The notes beneath the pieces are model-generated. The model saw only the letters and a program-made list of their open reading frames with translations. It was not told the DNA's origin and ran no database searches. This document shows positions 11,028-21,194 of a DNA stretch of 64,000 nt, piece after piece. The translations under genes were made by a program, and so were the position numbers. The DNA comes from Streptococcus gallolyticus subsp. gallolyticus DSM 16831. GTDB taxonomy: Bacteria; Bacillota; Bacilli; Lactobacillales; Streptococcaceae. Each line of letters begins with the position of its first letter. Position 1 is the first letter of the stretch. The DNA lies in assembly GCF_002000985.1 (NCBI RefSeq), contig NZ_CP018822.1, forward strand, positions 80,001 to 144,000. Reading direction: 5' to 3'.

Positions 11028-14000
11028 GTGGTTGACGTAAATCGTTTTAAAAGTATGCAAATCACATTAGCCTCACCAAGTAAAGTCCGTTCATGGTCTT
11101 ATGGTGAAGTTAAAAAACCTGAAACAATCAACTATCGTACGCTCAAACCAGAACGTGAAGGTCTTTTTGATGAAGTAATCTTTGGACCAACAAAAGACTG
11201 GGAATGTGCTTGTGGTAAATATAAACGTATTCGTTATAAAGGAATTGTTTGTGACCGCTGTGGTGTTGAAGTAACACGTGCTAAAGTTCGTCGTGAACGC
11301 ATGGGACACATCGAATTGAAAGCTCCAGTATCACACATCTGGTACTTCAAAGGTATTCCATCACGCATGGGACTTACTCTTGATATGAGTCCACGTGCTC
11401 TTGAAGAAGTTATTTACTTCGCTGCTTACGTAGTTATCGATCCAAAAGATACTCCGCTTGAACCAAAATCACTTTTGACTGAGCGTGAATATCGTGAAAA
11501 ATTACAAGAATACGGACAAGGCTCATTTGTTGCGAAAATGGGTGCTGAAGCTATCCAAGATCTTCTTAAGCGCGTTGATTTGAAATCTGAAATCGCTGAA
11601 CTTAAGGAAGAATTGAAAACAGCAACAGGGCAAAAACGTATCAAAGCTGTCCGTCGTTTAGATGTGCTCGATGCCTTCTACAAATCTGGTAACAAACCAG
11701 AATGGATGGTACTTAACATCTTGCCAGTTATTCCACCAGATCTTCGTCCAATGGTTCAATTGGATGGTGGACGTTTCGCTGCATCTGACTTGAATGACCT
11801 TTACCGTCGTGTTATCAACCGTAACAACCGTTTGGCTCGTTTGCTTGAATTGAATGCCCCAGGTATCATTGTGCAAAATGAAAAACGTATGTTGCAAGAA
11901 GCTGTTGATGCTCTTATCGATAACGGTCGTCGTGGTCGTCCAATCACTGGTCCTGGTAGCCGTCCTCTTAAATCTTTGAGCCACATGCTTAAAGGTAAAC
12001 AAGGTCGTTTCCGTCAAAACTTGCTTGGTAAACGTGTTGACTTCTCTGGACGTTCAGTTATCGCCGTAGGTCCAACACTTAAAATGTATCAATGTGGTGT
12101 GCCACGTGAAATGGCTATCGAATTGTTCAAACCATTCGTAATGCGTGAAATCGTTGCGCGTGACTATGCTGGTAACGTTAAAGCAGCTAAACGTATGGTT
12201 GAACGTGGTGATGAACGTATTTGGGATATTCTTGAAGAAGTTATCAAAGAACACCCAGTGCTTCTTAACCGCGCACCGACTCTTCACCGTTTGGGTATCC
12301 AAGCCTTCGAACCAGTCCTTATTGATGGTAAAGCACTTCGTCTTCACCCACTTGTTTGTGAAGCCTACAATGCCGACTTCGATGGTGACCAAATGGCCAT
12401 CCACGTACCACTTTCTGAAGAAGCACAAGCTGAAGCACGTCTTCTTATGCTTGCCGCAGAACACATCCTTAACCCTAAAGATGGTAAACCAGTCGTAACA
12501 CCATCTCAAGATATGGTTCTTGGTAACTACTACCTTACTATGGAAGAACCAGGTCGTGAAGGTGAAGGAATGATCTTCAAAGACCGTGATGAAGCAGTTA
12601 TGGCTTACCGCAATGGTTATGTTCACTTGCATACTCGTGTGGGTATTGCCGTTGATAGCATGCCAAATAAACCATGGACTGACGAACAGAAACATAAAAT
12701 CTTGGTTACAACTGTAGGTAAGATTCTCTTCAACGATATCATGCCTGAGGATTTACCTTACCTTCAAGAGCCAAACAATGCTAACCTAACAGAAAAAACG
12801 CCAGATAAGTACTTCTTGGCACCAGGACAAGATATTCAATCTGCTATTGACAGCTTGGAAATCAATGTACCATTTAAGAAGAAAAATCTTGGAAATATCA
12901 TTGCGGAAATCTTTAAACGTTTCCGTACAACAGAAACATCAGCTTTCCTTGACCGCTTGAAAGACCTTGGTTACTATCATTCAACTCTTGCTGGTTTGAC
13001 AGTGGGTATCGCCGATATCCCAGTTATCGATAACAAACAAGAAATTATCGATGCAGCTCACAGCAAAGTTGAACAAATCAACAAAGCCTTCCGTCGTGGT
13101 TTGATGACTGATGATGACCGTTATGTTGCTGTTACAACAACATGGCGTGAAGCTAAAGAAGAACTTGAACAACGTCTGATTGAAACACAAGATCCTAAGA
13201 ATCCTATCGTTATGATGATGGACTCAGGAGCTCGTGGTAACATTTCTAACTTCTCACAACTTGCCGGTATGCGTGGTTTGATGGCTGCTCCGAACGGACG
13301 TATCATGGAATTGCCTATCCTATCTAACTTCCGTGAAGGTTTGTCTGTCTTGGAAATGTTCTTCTCTACTCACGGTGCTCGTAAAGGTATGACCGATACA
13401 GCCCTTAAGACTGCCGACTCTGGTTACCTTACTCGTCGTTTGGTTGACGTTGCCCAAGACGTTATCATTCGTGAAGACGATTGTGGAACTGACCGTGGTC
13501 TTGTTATTCGTGCCATTACTGATGGTAAAGAAGTAACAGAAACTCTTGAAGAACGTCTTGTTGGTCGTTACACTAAGAAATCTGTTAAACATCCTGAAAC
13601 TGGCGAAGTTATCGTTGGTCCAGATGTATTGATTACTGAAGATATGGCAGCTGAAATTGTTAAAGCTGGTGTTGAAGAAGTTACAATCCGTTCAGTATTT
13701 ACATGTAACACTCGTCATGGTGTCTGCCGTCACTGTTATGGTGTCAACCTTGCAACAGGTGATGCGGTTGAAGTTGGTGAAGCAGTTGGTACAATTGCTG
13801 CTCAATCTATCGGTGAACCTGGTACACAGCTTACAATGCGTACCTTCCACACGGGTGGTGTTGCGTCAAATACCGATATCACACAAGGTCTTCCTCGTAT
13901 CCAAGAAATCTTTGAAGCTCGTAATCCTAAAGGGGAAGCCGTTATCACTGAAGTTAAAGGTACTGTTGTTGACATCGAAGAAGATGCTTCTACACGTACT

Positions 14001-14666
14001 AAGAAAGTTTACGTTCAAGGTAAAACTGGTATGGGTGAATACGTGGTACCATTCACTGCCCGCATGAAAGTTGCTGTTGGTGATGAGGTACACCGTGGTG
14101 CTCCACTTACTGAAGGTTCTATCCAACCTAAACGTCTCCTTGAAGTTCGTGACACATTATCAGTTGAAACTTACCTTCTTGCTGAAGTACAAAAAGTTTA
14201 CCGTAGCCAAGGGGTAGAAATCGGTGATAAACACGTCGAAGTAATGGTTCGCCAAATGCTTCGCAAAGTTCGTATCATGGATCCAGGTGATACAGAACTT
14301 CTCCCAGGCACACTTATGGATATTGCAGACTTTACGGATGCTAACAAAGATGTTGTTATCTCTGGTGGTATCCCTGCAACATCACGTCCAGTGCTTATGG
14401 GGATTACAAAAGCTTCGCTTGAAACTAACTCCTTCTTGTCAGCCGCATCATTCCAAGAAACAACTCGTGTTCTTACAGATGCTGCTATCCGTGGTAAGAA
14501 AGATCATCTTCTTGGTCTTAAAGAAAATGTTATCATCGGTAAAATCATTCCAGCTGGTACAGGTATGGCTCGTTACCGCAACCTTGAACCACAAGCTGTT
14601 AATGAACTTGAAACAAGTGAAGAAGCAGAAACAGTTGAAGCAACTGTTTCAACAGATGCTGAATAA
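11028..14666 (+). CDS. rpoC: RNA polymerase beta-prime subunit
   Basis: The 1212-residue protein carries the N-terminal zinc site (CACGKYK...CDRCG, about 60-78), the catalytic [12 protein letters not shown] (about 447-458, three metal-binding aspartates), the bridge-helix/trigger region and the second zinc site [11 protein letters not shown] (about 890-900). The start is GTG at 11028 with AAAGG 8 bases upstream. It pairs with RpoB and probably shares its transcript; no clear promoter was seen in the gap. The acidic C-terminus [15 protein letters not shown] is typical of streptococci. Confidence 0.98.
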   Translation: MVDVNRFKSMQITLASPSKVRSWSYGEVKKPETINYRTLKPEREGLFDEVIFGPTKDWECACGKYKRIRYKGIVCDRCGVEVTRAKVRRERMGHIELKAPVSHIWYFKGIPSRMGLTLDMSPRALEEVIYFAAYVVIDPKDTPLEPKSLLTEREYREKLQEYGQGSFVAKMGAEAIQDLLKRVDLKSEIAELKEELKTATGQKRIKAVRRLDVLDAFYKSGNKPEWMVLNILPVIPPDLRPMVQLDGGRFAASDLNDLYRRVINRNNRLARLLELNAPGIIVQNEKRMLQEAVDALIDNGRRGRPITGPGSRPLKSLSHMLKGKQGRFRQNLLGKRVDFSGRSVIAVGPTLKMYQCGVPREMAIELFKPFVMREIVARDYAGNVKAAKRMVERGDERIWDILEEVIKEHPVLLNRAPTLHRLGIQAFEPVLIDGKALRLHPLVCEAYNADFDGDQMAIHVPLSEEAQAEARLLMLAAEHILNPKDGKPVVTPSQDMVLGNYYLTMEEPGREGEGMIFKDRDEAVMAYRNGYVHLHTRVGIAVDSMPNKPWTDEQKHKILVTTVGKILFNDIMPEDLPYLQEPNNANLTEKTPDKYFLAPGQDIQSAIDSLEINVPFKKKNLGNIIAEIFKRFRTTETSAFLDRLKDLGYYHSTLAGLTVGIADIPVIDNKQEIIDAAHSKVEQINKAFRRGLMTDDDRYVAVTTTWREAKEELEQRLIETQDPKNPIVMMMDSGARGNISNFSQLAGMRGLMAAPNGRIMELPILSNFREGLSVLEMFFSTHGARKGMTDTALKTADSGYLTRRLVDVAQDVIIREDDCGTDRGLVIRAITDGKEVTETLEERLVGRYTKKSVKHPETGEVIVGPDVLITEDMAAEIVKAGVEEVTIRSVFTCNTRHGVCRHCYGVNLATGDAVEVGEAVGTIAAQSIGEPGTQLTMRTFHTGGVASNTDITQGLPRIQEIFEARNPKGEAVITEVKGTVVDIEEDASTRTKKVYVQGKTGMGEYVVPFTARMKVAVGDEVHRGAPLTEGSIQPKRLLEVRDTLSVETYLLAEVQKVYRSQGVEIGDKHVEVMVRQMLRKVRIMDPGDTELLPGTLMDIADFTDANKDVVISGGIPATSRPVLMGITKASLETNSFLSAASFQETTRVLTDAAIRGKKDHLLGLKENVIIGKIIPAGTGMARYRNLEPQAVNELETSEEAETVEATVSTDAE

Positions 14667-14699
14667 GGTTAATTCACATTTTATGCTAATAAATGAAAA

Positions 14700-14729
14700 G
14701 GTCTGAGATGAAAATTCTCAGACCTTTTT
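14700..14729 (+). terminator. Terminator of the rpoBC operon
   Basis: GGTCTGAGA (14700-14708) pairs perfectly with TCTCAGACC (14716-14724) and is followed by five T residues, with A residues on the 5' side. Confidence 0.9.
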
Positions 14730-14836
14730 GCTTGTTATTATCGGAATTTTGCTGATAATAATAATTCTAAATAAGCAAATTCTTTTTAAAAAGCTTTTAA
14801 TTTTTATATAATAAATTCCGTAAGGAAGTGTGTTAA

Positions 14837-15205
14837 ATGTATCAAGTGATAAAAATGTATGGGGATTGGGAGCCGTGGTGGTTCTTGAAAGATTGGCAAA
14901 AAGATATTATAGAAGAAAAATGTTTTGAGTATTTTGAGGATGCTTTCTCTTTCTACAAAACAGAATGGTTATCTCTTAAAACGACTTTACCAAGTTGTAA
15001 ATGTCATGATAATCTTCAGGCGGCTTTCTGGGATAAAACAGAGCAACGTTGGTGTGAGAATTGTGGGGATTATCTGCAACAGTACCATTCCATTTTAATG
15101 CTCAAAGACGGTCAAGAATTACCTGAAGGGACTTTTTCTTATCATTTTAACATTCAAAATGATGAATCAAGACCAAGACCTCAAAATTGTAAATTAGAAT
15201 CGTAA
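14837..15205 (+). CDS. DUF1033 family protein
   Basis: A 122-residue soluble protein rich in tryptophan near the N-terminus (GDWEPWWFLKDW). I recognise it as DUF1033, a streptococcal family regularly found between rpoC and comYA. Two cysteine pairs, CKC near residue 54 and CENC near 74, could bind a metal, but no function is known to me. It has its own promoter (TATAAT near 14805), AAGGAAG as ribosome binding site and its own terminator, so it is not part of the comY operon despite its constant association with it. Confidence 0.8.
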   Translation: MYQVIKMYGDWEPWWFLKDWQKDIIEEKCFEYFEDAFSFYKTEWLSLKTTLPSCKCHDNLQAAFWDKTEQRWCENCGDYLQQYHSILMLKDGQELPEGTFSYHFNIQNDESRPRPQNCKLES

Positions 15206-15232
15206 TCATGGAATTTTTTCCATGATTTTTTT
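15204..15232 (+). terminator. Terminator after the DUF1033 gene
   Basis: AATCATGGAA pairs with TTCCATGATT and runs into TTTTTTGTTTTTT. It insulates the SigX-driven comY operon from upstream transcription. Confidence 0.85.
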
Positions 15233-15249
15233 GTTTTTTATGACTAATT

Positions 15250-15257
15250 TACGAATA
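15250..15257 (+). promoter_or_regulatory. SigX (ComX) cin-box of comYA
   Basis: TACGAATA is an exact match to the streptococcal cin-box/com-box recognised by the competence sigma factor SigX. It ends 18 bases before the comYA ATG, the normal spacing for a -10-like element. It places comYA-G in the late competence regulon. Confidence 0.88.
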
Positions 15258-15275
15258 GAAAAGTAGGAGGTCAAG

Positions 15276-16217
15276 ATGATTCAGGAAAAAGCAAAGCAAC
15301 TCATTAAGGAGGCTGTTGAAGTTAATGCGCAAGATATTTACATTTTACCTAGAGAAGACTGTTATGAAGTGTATCAACGCGTGGGAGACCAACGGCAATT
15401 TGTTGATTATTTTGAGCTAGAGCAGATGACTAGCTTGATTAGTCATTTTAAATTTGTGGCTGGTATGAATGTTGGGGAGAAACGTCGCAGCCAGCTAGGT
15501 TCTTGTGATTATCAATTTGCAGATGAGGAAGAGATTTCGCTTCGTTTGTCGAGTGTTGGTGATTATCGTGGACGAGAAAGTTTAGTGATTCGCTTGCTTT
15601 ATTCTGGTCGTCATGATTTACAATATTGGTTTGACGGGATGAAAAATATTTTAGAAGCCATTGATAGTAGGGGGCTTTACCTTTTTTCGGGACCAGTAGG
15701 GAGTGGAAAAACCACTCTCATGTACCAATTGGTTCGTGAAAAATTTCCTAATAAGCAAGTCATTACAATTGAGGACCCTGTTGAAATCAAACAGGAACAA
15801 ATGTTGCAGTTGCAGTTAAATAGTGATATTGGGATGACTTATGACGAGCTGATTAAATTATCGCTTCGCCATAGACCAGATATTCTGATTATCGGAGAAA
15901 TTCGTGATAGCGAGACAGCGCGTGCAGTTATTCGTGCGAGTTTGACGGGAGCTGTTGTATTTTCGACTATTCATGCGAAGAGCATCCCTGGCGTTTACGC
16001 ACGTCTTTTGGAATTAGGGGTTAGTAAGCAAGAATTGGAAAATAGTTTGCGTGCCATTGTTTATCAACGCTTAATTGGCGGAGGAGGTGTGATTGATTTT
16101 GCTAAAGAAAACTTTGAAAGTCACCGACCAGAGTGCTGGAATACAAAAATTGAAAGTCTTGTTAAAGACGGACATATCACAGCTGAACAAGCAAAAATCG
16201 AAAAAATTGCCATTTAA
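15276..16217 (+). CDS. comYA: Competence pilus assembly ATPase ComYA (ComGA)
   Basis: A 313-residue GspE/PilB-type secretion ATPase with Walker A GPVGSGKTTL (about 140-149), an Asp box (ITIEDPVE, about 163-170), Walker B-like DILIIGEIRD (about 203-212) and a His box. It powers assembly of the competence pseudopilus that captures external DNA, working at the membrane with ComYB. AGGAGG precedes the start by 5 bases. It is the first gene of seven tightly overlapping comY genes behind a SigX box. Confidence 0.95.
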   Translation: MIQEKAKQLIKEAVEVNAQDIYILPREDCYEVYQRVGDQRQFVDYFELEQMTSLISHFKFVAGMNVGEKRRSQLGSCDYQFADEEEISLRLSSVGDYRGRESLVIRLLYSGRHDLQYWFDGMKNILEAIDSRGLYLFSGPVGSGKTTLMYQLVREKFPNKQVITIEDPVEIKQEQMLQLQLNSDIGMTYDELIKLSLRHRPDILIIGEIRDSETARAVIRASLTGAVVFSTIHAKSIPGVYARLLELGVSKQELENSLRAIVYQRLIGGGGVIDFAKENFESHRPECWNTKIESLVKDGHITAEQAKIEKIAI

Positions 16218-17184
16218 AAAACAGCGCAAGGTTATTCAACTCTTTAATAATCTTTTTGAAAGTGGGTTTAATTTAACAGAAATCGTGTCTTTTCTCCGAA
16301 GAAGTCAATTGTTGTTAGACATTTATGTTGAGAGAATGCAAGAAAGTTTGTTAAATGGTGCTAGCCTAGCAACAATGATGGCAGATTTAGGGTTTTCAGA
16401 CAATATTGTCACACAAATTGCTTTGGCTGATGTTCATGGAAACAGTCAGAAAAGTCTGCTGAAGATTGAGTCTTACCTTTCTAGCATGACTGTCGTCAGA
16501 AAAAAGTTGATTGAAGTTGCAACGTATCCATTGATTTTGTTGTTGTTTCTTATTTTGATTATGCTGGGGTTGAAGAATTATCTACTGCCACAGCTGGAAA
16601 GCCAAAATGTGGCAACGCAGATTATTACGCATTTTCCAACGATTTTTTTGCTAAGTATTTTCTCGATTGGAGTGTTACTTGCTTGTGCGACATTTTATGC
16701 TAGGCGTTTATCGCAGATTGATTTATATAGTCGAATAAGCCGGATTCCACTTGTGGGAAACTATGTTAGGTTATATTTGACAGCTTACTATGCGCGTGAA
16801 TGGGGAAATTTGATTGGGCAAGGTATTGAATTAATGGCAATCGTGGGAATCATGCAAAAGCAAAAGTCGCTCTTGTTTCAAGAGATTGGAAAGGATATGG
16901 AAGAAGCGTTGCTTTCAGGGCAAGCTTTTCATCAAAAAGTTCTGGGCTATCCATTCTTTTTGCGAGAATTGAGCCTAATGATTGAATATGGTGAGGTCAA
17001 ATCGAAGCTTGGGCGTGAGTTAGACATTTATGCTGAGGAAACATGGCAGAGCTTCTTTGGCAAATTGACCCAAGCAACACAGCTCATTCAACCACTTGTT
17101 TTTGTCTTTGTGGCTTTGATTATTGTATTAATTTATGTGGCAATGCTGTTGCCAATGTATCAAAATATGGGAGGAAATTTTTAA
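16159..17184 (+). CDS. comYB: Competence pilus membrane platform protein ComYB (ComGB)
   Basis: A GspF/PilC-type polytopic membrane protein with hydrophobic segments near residues 115-135, 160-185 and 315-340. The reading frame is open from 16093, but the conserved part begins around LNKQKSKKLPFKKQRKVIQLF. I prefer the TTG at 16159 (341 residues), which matches the family length. No strong ribosome binding site is visible and translation is probably coupled to comYA, which it overlaps by about 59 bases. It anchors the pseudopilus machine in the membrane. Confidence 0.88.
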   Translation: MLKTDISQLNKQKSKKLPFKKQRKVIQLFNNLFESGFNLTEIVSFLRRSQLLLDIYVERMQESLLNGASLATMMADLGFSDNIVTQIALADVHGNSQKSLLKIESYLSSMTVVRKKLIEVATYPLILLLFLILIMLGLKNYLLPQLESQNVATQIITHFPTIFLLSIFSIGVLLACATFYARRLSQIDLYSRISRIPLVGNYVRLYLTAYYAREWGNLIGQGIELMAIVGIMQKQKSLLFQEIGKDMEEALLSGQAFHQKVLGYPFFLRELSLMIEYGEVKSKLGRELDIYAEETWQSFFGKLTQATQLIQPLVFVFVALIIVLIYVAMLLPMYQNMGGNF

Positions 17185-17477
17185 TGAAAAAGTTTTGGAA
17201 AAAATTACGTCAGAAAACGGTAAAAGGGTTCACACTTGTGGAGATGTTGATTGTGCTTCTTATTATCAGTGTTTTAATGTTGCTTTTTGTACCGAATTTG
17301 AGTAAGCAAAAGGACGTTGTTCGTGAAAAAGGCGATGCTGCTGTTGTGAAAGTGGTAGAGAGCCAAATGGATTTGTACGAAGTGAAAACGGGAGATAAAC
17401 CAACTGTTGATGATTTAGTTGAAGTTGGCTACATCACTTCTGAACAAGCAAAAACTTACAATGAAGCTAAAAAATAA
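17184..17477 (+). CDS. comYC: Major competence pseudopilin ComYC (ComGC)
   Basis: The 97-residue prepilin has a short basic leader, the processing site KG|FTLVE and a hydrophobic helix (MLIVLLIISVLMLLFVP) typical of class III/type IV prepilins cleaved by the ComC peptidase. It is the main subunit of the DNA-uptake pilus. The ATG at 17184 overlaps the last base of the comYB stop (TAATG) and GGAGG is 8 bases upstream. Confidence 0.94.
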   Translation: MKKFWKKLRQKTVKGFTLVEMLIVLLIISVLMLLFVPNLSKQKDVVREKGDAAVVKVVESQMDLYEVKTGDKPTVDDLVEVGYITSEQAKTYNEAKK

Positions 17478-17892
17478 AACAGTTTCAGCTTTTACCCTTT
17501 TAGAAAGTTTATTAACACTAGGAATTTCCTGTTTTATTATCATGATGTTGTCAGGCTCTTTGAATGGTATTTTTCAAAATGTGGAAGAAAAGATTTTCTT
17601 TTTATCGTTTGAAAATCTCTATTGTGACACGCAAAAATTAGCTAATGCTAGGCAACAAAGTCTTACGTTGACTGTTTCGCAAGAGGAAGTGTCAACTGAT
17701 TTTTCAACTGTAAAACTCCCTCCGTCGGTCAAAGTAGATAAAACTTATCAAGTCAATTTTGACAAAGCAGGAGGCAATTCGTCCTTGGCAAAATTAACCT
17801 TTCAAACGTCAGATAAAGAGGTCAACTATCAATTATATTTAGGGAGTGGTAAATATAAAAAGACAGAAACTAAAAGCTTACATACTCCTTGA
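17461..17892 (+). CDS. comYD: Minor pseudopilin ComYD (ComGD)
   Basis: A prepilin-like protein of 143 residues with the N-terminal motif SAFTLLESLLTLGI followed by a hydrophobic helix. I place the start at the ATG 17461, 17 bases before the comYC stop, rather than at the longer open frame from 17419. Alanine replaces the usual glycine before the cleavage site. It is expected to be a minor component at the tip or base of the competence pilus. Confidence 0.88.
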   Translation: MKLKNKTVSAFTLLESLLTLGISCFIIMMLSGSLNGIFQNVEEKIFFLSFENLYCDTQKLANARQQSLTLTVSQEEVSTDFSTVKLPPSVKVDKTYQVNFDKAGGNSSLAKLTFQTSDKEVNYQLYLGSGKYKKTETKSLHTP

Positions 17893-18139
17893 AAGCTTGA
17901 TAGCACTAGGATTGTTAGCGATGATTACGAGTATTGTTTTAGGGGAAATTGATAAAAATAGGCAGTCTATGCAAGAAAGTTTACGGCAGCAGGAAGCTCT
18001 TAATGTGGCAACAATGGCTGTGCAAACAGGACAAAATCATTTGAAGATGAATGGTGTTGAGGTTGAGATTATCAAAAAAGATGGAGAGGTCTATGTTTAT
18101 GAGGGGAAAACGGAAATATTACACGTTAAAAAAGACTAG
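17846..18139 (+). CDS. comYE: Minor pseudopilin ComYE (ComGE)
   Basis: A 97-residue protein with a type IV prepilin-like N-terminus (LKAYILLESLIALGLLAMI), where Ala-Tyr replaces Gly-Phe at the processing site. It starts at GTG 17846 inside the comYD end (47-base overlap). AGGG lies too close to be an ideal ribosome binding site, so coupling to comYD translation is likely. Role by position and fold: minor pilin of the competence pilus. Confidence 0.82.
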   Translation: MVNIKRQKLKAYILLESLIALGLLAMITSIVLGEIDKNRQSMQESLRQQEALNVATMAVQTGQNHLKMNGVEVEIIKKDGEVYVYEGKTEILHVKKD

Positions 18140-18560
18140 TTTAAAGGCATTCACCCTCATAGAATGTTTGGTTTCTTTATTGGTAATTTCGGGTGCTATT
18201 CTTGTTTACAATGCCTTAACGCAATCTATTTCTGCAAATGTGCATTATTTGTCGGAAAATCAAGAGGAAAACTGGCTTTTGTTTTCACAACAGCTGCGTG
18301 CGGAGCTTGCCAATTGTCAATTAGATAAGGTTGAAAATAACAAGCTATATGTGACGAAGTCCAGTCAAAAGTTGGCATTTGGACAGTCAAAGGCTGATGA
18401 TTTTCGTAAAACAAACGCATCTGGTCAAGGTTATCAGCCAATGATATTTGGAGTAAAATCTTCTGCTATTTCTAGAGATGGTCAGAAGGTGACAATGACA
18501 TTGAATTTAGAGAATGGTTTGGAGAGGACATTTGTTTACACTTTTGAAACGGCAAGTTAA
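18099..18560 (+). CDS. comYF: Minor pseudopilin ComYF (ComGF)
   Basis: The conserved prepilin segment LKAFTLIECLVSLLVISGAILVYNAL is followed by a soluble domain typical of ComGF. I prefer the ATG at 18099 (153 residues) because GGAGAGG ends 9 bases before it; the open frame extends back to 18051 and an ATG at 18093 is also possible. It overlaps comYE by 41 bases. Confidence 0.86.
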   Translation: MRGKRKYYTLKKTSLKAFTLIECLVSLLVISGAILVYNALTQSISANVHYLSENQEENWLLFSQQLRAELANCQLDKVENNKLYVTKSSQKLAFGQSKADDFRKTNASGQGYQPMIFGVKSSAISRDGQKVTMTLNLENGLERTFVYTFETAS

Positions 18561-18864
18561 GGCAGGGATTTTAATCTATGCTTTGCTTATGGCAGCAATT
18601 TTTGCCTTGCTTTTACAATTTTATCTAGGACGTGTCGTGGCAATGGAGCGACAACACCAAGCGCAGCTATCTGCTAGTCAGGCTTATTTAATGGCAGAAT
18701 TAACAAAAGATTTGGCAAAAGAGGATACTGGTCACCTTACATTTGACCAAGGAGTAGCTGACTACAACTTCCAAGACAATCAATTGCAGGTGGTGGTCAA
18801 ACTGCCTAATCAACAAGAATTTGACCATGTTTTCCAAAGAGCCCAGAAAGAGAAAGCTAATTAG
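18532..18864 (+). CDS. comYG: ComYG (ComGG) competence pilus protein
   Basis: A short protein with a single N-terminal membrane helix (GILIYALLMAAIFALLLQFYLG) and a soluble tail, matching ComGG, which lacks the canonical prepilin motif in streptococci. The frame is open from ATG 18514; GGAGAGG at 18521-18527 instead supports the TTG at 18532 (110 residues). Which start is used is uncertain. It is the last gene of the comY operon and overlaps comYF. Confidence 0.78.
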   Translation: MFTLLKRQVKAGILIYALLMAAIFALLLQFYLGRVVAMERQHQAQLSASQAYLMAELTKDLAKEDTGHLTFDQGVADYNFQDNQLQVVVKLPNQQEFDHVFQRAQKEKAN

Positions 18865-18875
18865 GGCTTTCTTTT
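18851..18875 (+). terminator. Probable terminator of the comY operon
   Basis: GAAAGC (18852-18857) pairs with GCTTTC (18866-18871) and runs into CTTTTC. The stem includes the comYG stop codon. It looks weak, so some read-through into the methyltransferase gene is possible. Confidence 0.5.
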
Positions 18876-18918
18876 CATTTCCTGCGTTTTTTGATATGAT
18901 AGGGTTGCGGAGGACAAG

Positions 18919-19875
18919 ATGAATTTTGAAAAAATTGAAACAGCCTATGAGCTGATTTTAGAAAATATCCAATTAATTGAAAATGAGTTAAAAACTCATA
19001 TTTATGATGCGCTTATTGAACAGAATTCTTTTTACTTGGGGGCTGAAGGTGCCAGTGAAGAAGTTGCTGCCAACAATGAGAAACTGCGTCAGCTTGCATT
19101 GACCAAAGAAGAGTGGCGTCGAGCTTTCCAATTTATCTTTATCAAAGCTGGTCAAACAGAGCAGCTGCAAGCCAATCATCAATTTACACCAGATGCTATT
19201 GGTTTTATTTTGCTGTTCTTGATTGAAAATCTGACAGATTCAGATAAAATTGATCTTTTAGAAATTGGTAGTGGGACAGGAAACCTTGCTCAAACATTGT
19301 TAAATAATTCGTCTAAAGAATTAAATTATCTTGGTATTGAAGTTGACGATTTGTTGATTGATTTATCAGCCAGTATTGCAGAAGTGATGGATTCTGATGC
19401 TCAGTTTATTCAAGAAGATGCTGTACGTCCACAAATTCTGAAAGAAAGTGATGTGATTATTAGTGATTTGCCAGTTGGTTTTTATCCTAATGATGACATT
19501 GCCAAACGTTATAAAGTGGCAAGTTCTGATGAGCATACCTATGCCCATCATTTGTTAATGGAACAATCGTTAAAATATCTCAAAAAAGATGGTATTGCAG
19601 TCTTTTTGGCGCCTGTCAGTCTTTTGACAAGTAAGCAAAGTGATTTATTGAAACAATGGTTGAAAGATTACGCGGATATTATCGCCGTGATTACCTTGCC
19701 AGAATCTATTTTTGGTAATGCAGCGAATGCAAAATCAATTTTTGTTTTGAAAAAACAGGCTGCGCATACGCCAGAAACCTTTGTTTATCCACTTTCTGAC
19801 TTACAAAGTCGTGAAGCTCTGACTGATTTCATTAGAAAATTTCAAAAATGGAAAGTTGATAATATGAATTTTTAA
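18919..19875 (+). CDS. Class I SAM-dependent methyltransferase (YtxK-like, N6-Mtase type)
   Basis: A 318-residue protein with an N-terminal helical region and a Rossmann methyltransferase core. Motif I is LLEIGSGTGNLAQTL (about 113-127), followed by LGIEVDD. The position normally holding the amino-methyltransferase NPPY reads DLPV (ISDLPVGFYP, about 183-192). This gene sits between comYG and ackA in most streptococci. Its substrate is not known to me. GGAGG lies 9 bases before the ATG, and TATGAT gives it a possible promoter of its own. Confidence 0.82.
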   Translation: MNFEKIETAYELILENIQLIENELKTHIYDALIEQNSFYLGAEGASEEVAANNEKLRQLALTKEEWRRAFQFIFIKAGQTEQLQANHQFTPDAIGFILLFLIENLTDSDKIDLLEIGSGTGNLAQTLLNNSSKELNYLGIEVDDLLIDLSASIAEVMDSDAQFIQEDAVRPQILKESDVIISDLPVGFYPNDDIAKRYKVASSDEHTYAHHLLMEQSLKYLKKDGIAVFLAPVSLLTSKQSDLLKQWLKDYADIIAVITLPESIFGNAANAKSIFVLKKQAAHTPETFVYPLSDLQSREALTDFIRKFQKWKVDNMNF

Positions 19876-19885
19876 AAAAATGTGA

Positions 19886-19917
19886 TAGAATAGGGATATA
19901 ACATGAAAGCGCTTTAG
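19886..19917 (+). promoter_or_regulatory. ackA promoter and CcpA cre site
   Basis: An extended -10 (TGATAGAAT, hexamer 19886-19891) is followed at 19904-19917 by TGAAAGCGCTTTAG, a close match to the CcpA cre consensus. The cre lies just downstream of the expected transcription start and touches the ribosome binding site, so carbon-catabolite control through CcpA is likely. Confidence 0.65.
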
Positions 19918-19927
19918 AGGTAAATTT

Positions 19928-21127
19928 ATGGCGAAAACTATTTCTATTAATGCAGGAAGTTCAAGTCTGAAATGGCAATTGTATAATATGCCAGAAGAAG
20001 AAGTTATTGCAAAAGGACTAATTGAACGTATTGGTCTTGTCAATGGTGTTTCCACGGTTAAATTTAATGGACAGACGAAATCTGAAACCAAGGATATTCC
20101 AGACCACACAGCGGCTGTTAAAATTCTCTTGGATGATTTGATTTCAATGGACATCATTGCTAGTTATGATGAAATCACAGGTGTTGGACACCGTGTCGTT
20201 GCTGGAGGTGAGTATTTCAAAGACTCGGCTTTGGTAACTGATAAAGTCATTCAACAAGTTGAAGAGTTATCCATGTTAGCACCGCTTCACAATCCTGGAG
20301 CAGCTCTTGGAATTAGAGCTTTTAAAGACCTTTTGCCTGACATTACAAGTGTTGTTGTTTTTGATACCGCTTTTCATGCAACAATGCCCGAAGTAGCATA
20401 CCGCTATCCGATTGCAAATCGTTATTATACTGATTATAAGATTCGTAAATATGGTGCCCATGGAACAAGTCACCAATATGTCGCGCAAGAAGCGGCAAAG
20501 GTTTTAGGAAAACCTTTGGAAGATTTGAAATTGATTACTTGCCATATTGGTAATGGGGTGTCCGTGACTGCGATCAAGGACGGTAAATCTGTTGATACTT
20601 CAATGGGCTTGACACCGCTTGGTGGAACAATGATGGGGACACGTTCAGGAAGCATTGATCCTGGTGTGATTACGTATTTACTAGAATGTGAACCAAATCT
20701 CGATAGCCCTCAAAAAATTCGTACGGTATTAAATCGCGATTCAGGTCTTCTTGGTATTTCTGAGAAATCAAGTGATATGCGTGATATTCTTGCTGGAAAA
20801 GAAGAGGGCGATGAAAAATGTCAGTTAGCTTATGACATGTATATTGATCGATTACGAAAATACATTGCACAGTATTTTGCGGTTTTGAATGGCGCCGATG
20901 CTATTGTCTTTACGGCAGGTATCGGTGAAAATTCAAGCGTTGTTCGTGAGGATATTATTTCTGGCATGACTTGGTTTGGTGTTGATACGGACCCAGCTAA
21001 GAATGTGTCAGGAGCCTACGGCGTTATTTCAACAGATCAAGCGCGTGTGAAAACTATGGTTATCCCAACCGATGAAGAACTTGTGATTGCGCGTGACGTT
21101 GAACGTTTTAAAAATTCTACTAATTAA
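19928..21127 (+). CDS. ackA: Acetate kinase
   Basis: The 399-residue protein is full length. It has the ASKHA-fold start [12 protein letters not shown], the substrate loop [10 protein letters not shown] (about 147-156) and the adenosine site [20 protein letters not shown] (about 226-245). It converts acetyl phosphate and ADP to acetate and ATP, the ATP-yielding end of the pyruvate-acetate branch. AGAGG lies 7 bases before the ATG. It is monocistronic, with a cre site upstream and a terminator behind it. Confidence 0.97.
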   Translation: MAKTISINAGSSSLKWQLYNMPEEEVIAKGLIERIGLVNGVSTVKFNGQTKSETKDIPDHTAAVKILLDDLISMDIIASYDEITGVGHRVVAGGEYFKDSALVTDKVIQQVEELSMLAPLHNPGAALGIRAFKDLLPDITSVVVFDTAFHATMPEVAYRYPIANRYYTDYKIRKYGAHGTSHQYVAQEAAKVLGKPLEDLKLITCHIGNGVSVTAIKDGKSVDTSMGLTPLGGTMMGTRSGSIDPGVITYLLECEPNLDSPQKIRTVLNRDSGLLGISEKSSDMRDILAGKEEGDEKCQLAYDMYIDRLRKYIAQYFAVLNGADAIVFTAGIGENSSVVREDIISGMTWFGVDTDPAKNVSGAYGVISTDQARVKTMVIPTDEELVIARDVERFKNSTN

Positions 21128-21154
21128 GTTATCAAATATTATGATAAGACCAGA

Positions 21155-21184
21155 AAAGTTGACCTGAATGGGTCAGCTTTTTTG
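21155..21184 (+). terminator. Terminator of ackA
   Basis: AAAGTTGACC pairs with GGTCAGCTTT (one wobble) and leads into TTTTTT. Confidence 0.8.
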
Positions 21185-21194
21185 ATTATTTTAT

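Noticed and set aside
12054..12695. Long minus-strand frame of 213 codons opposite rpoC
   Set aside because: Composition rich in Phe, Thr and His is typical of an antisense shadow; no ribosome binding site or promoter.
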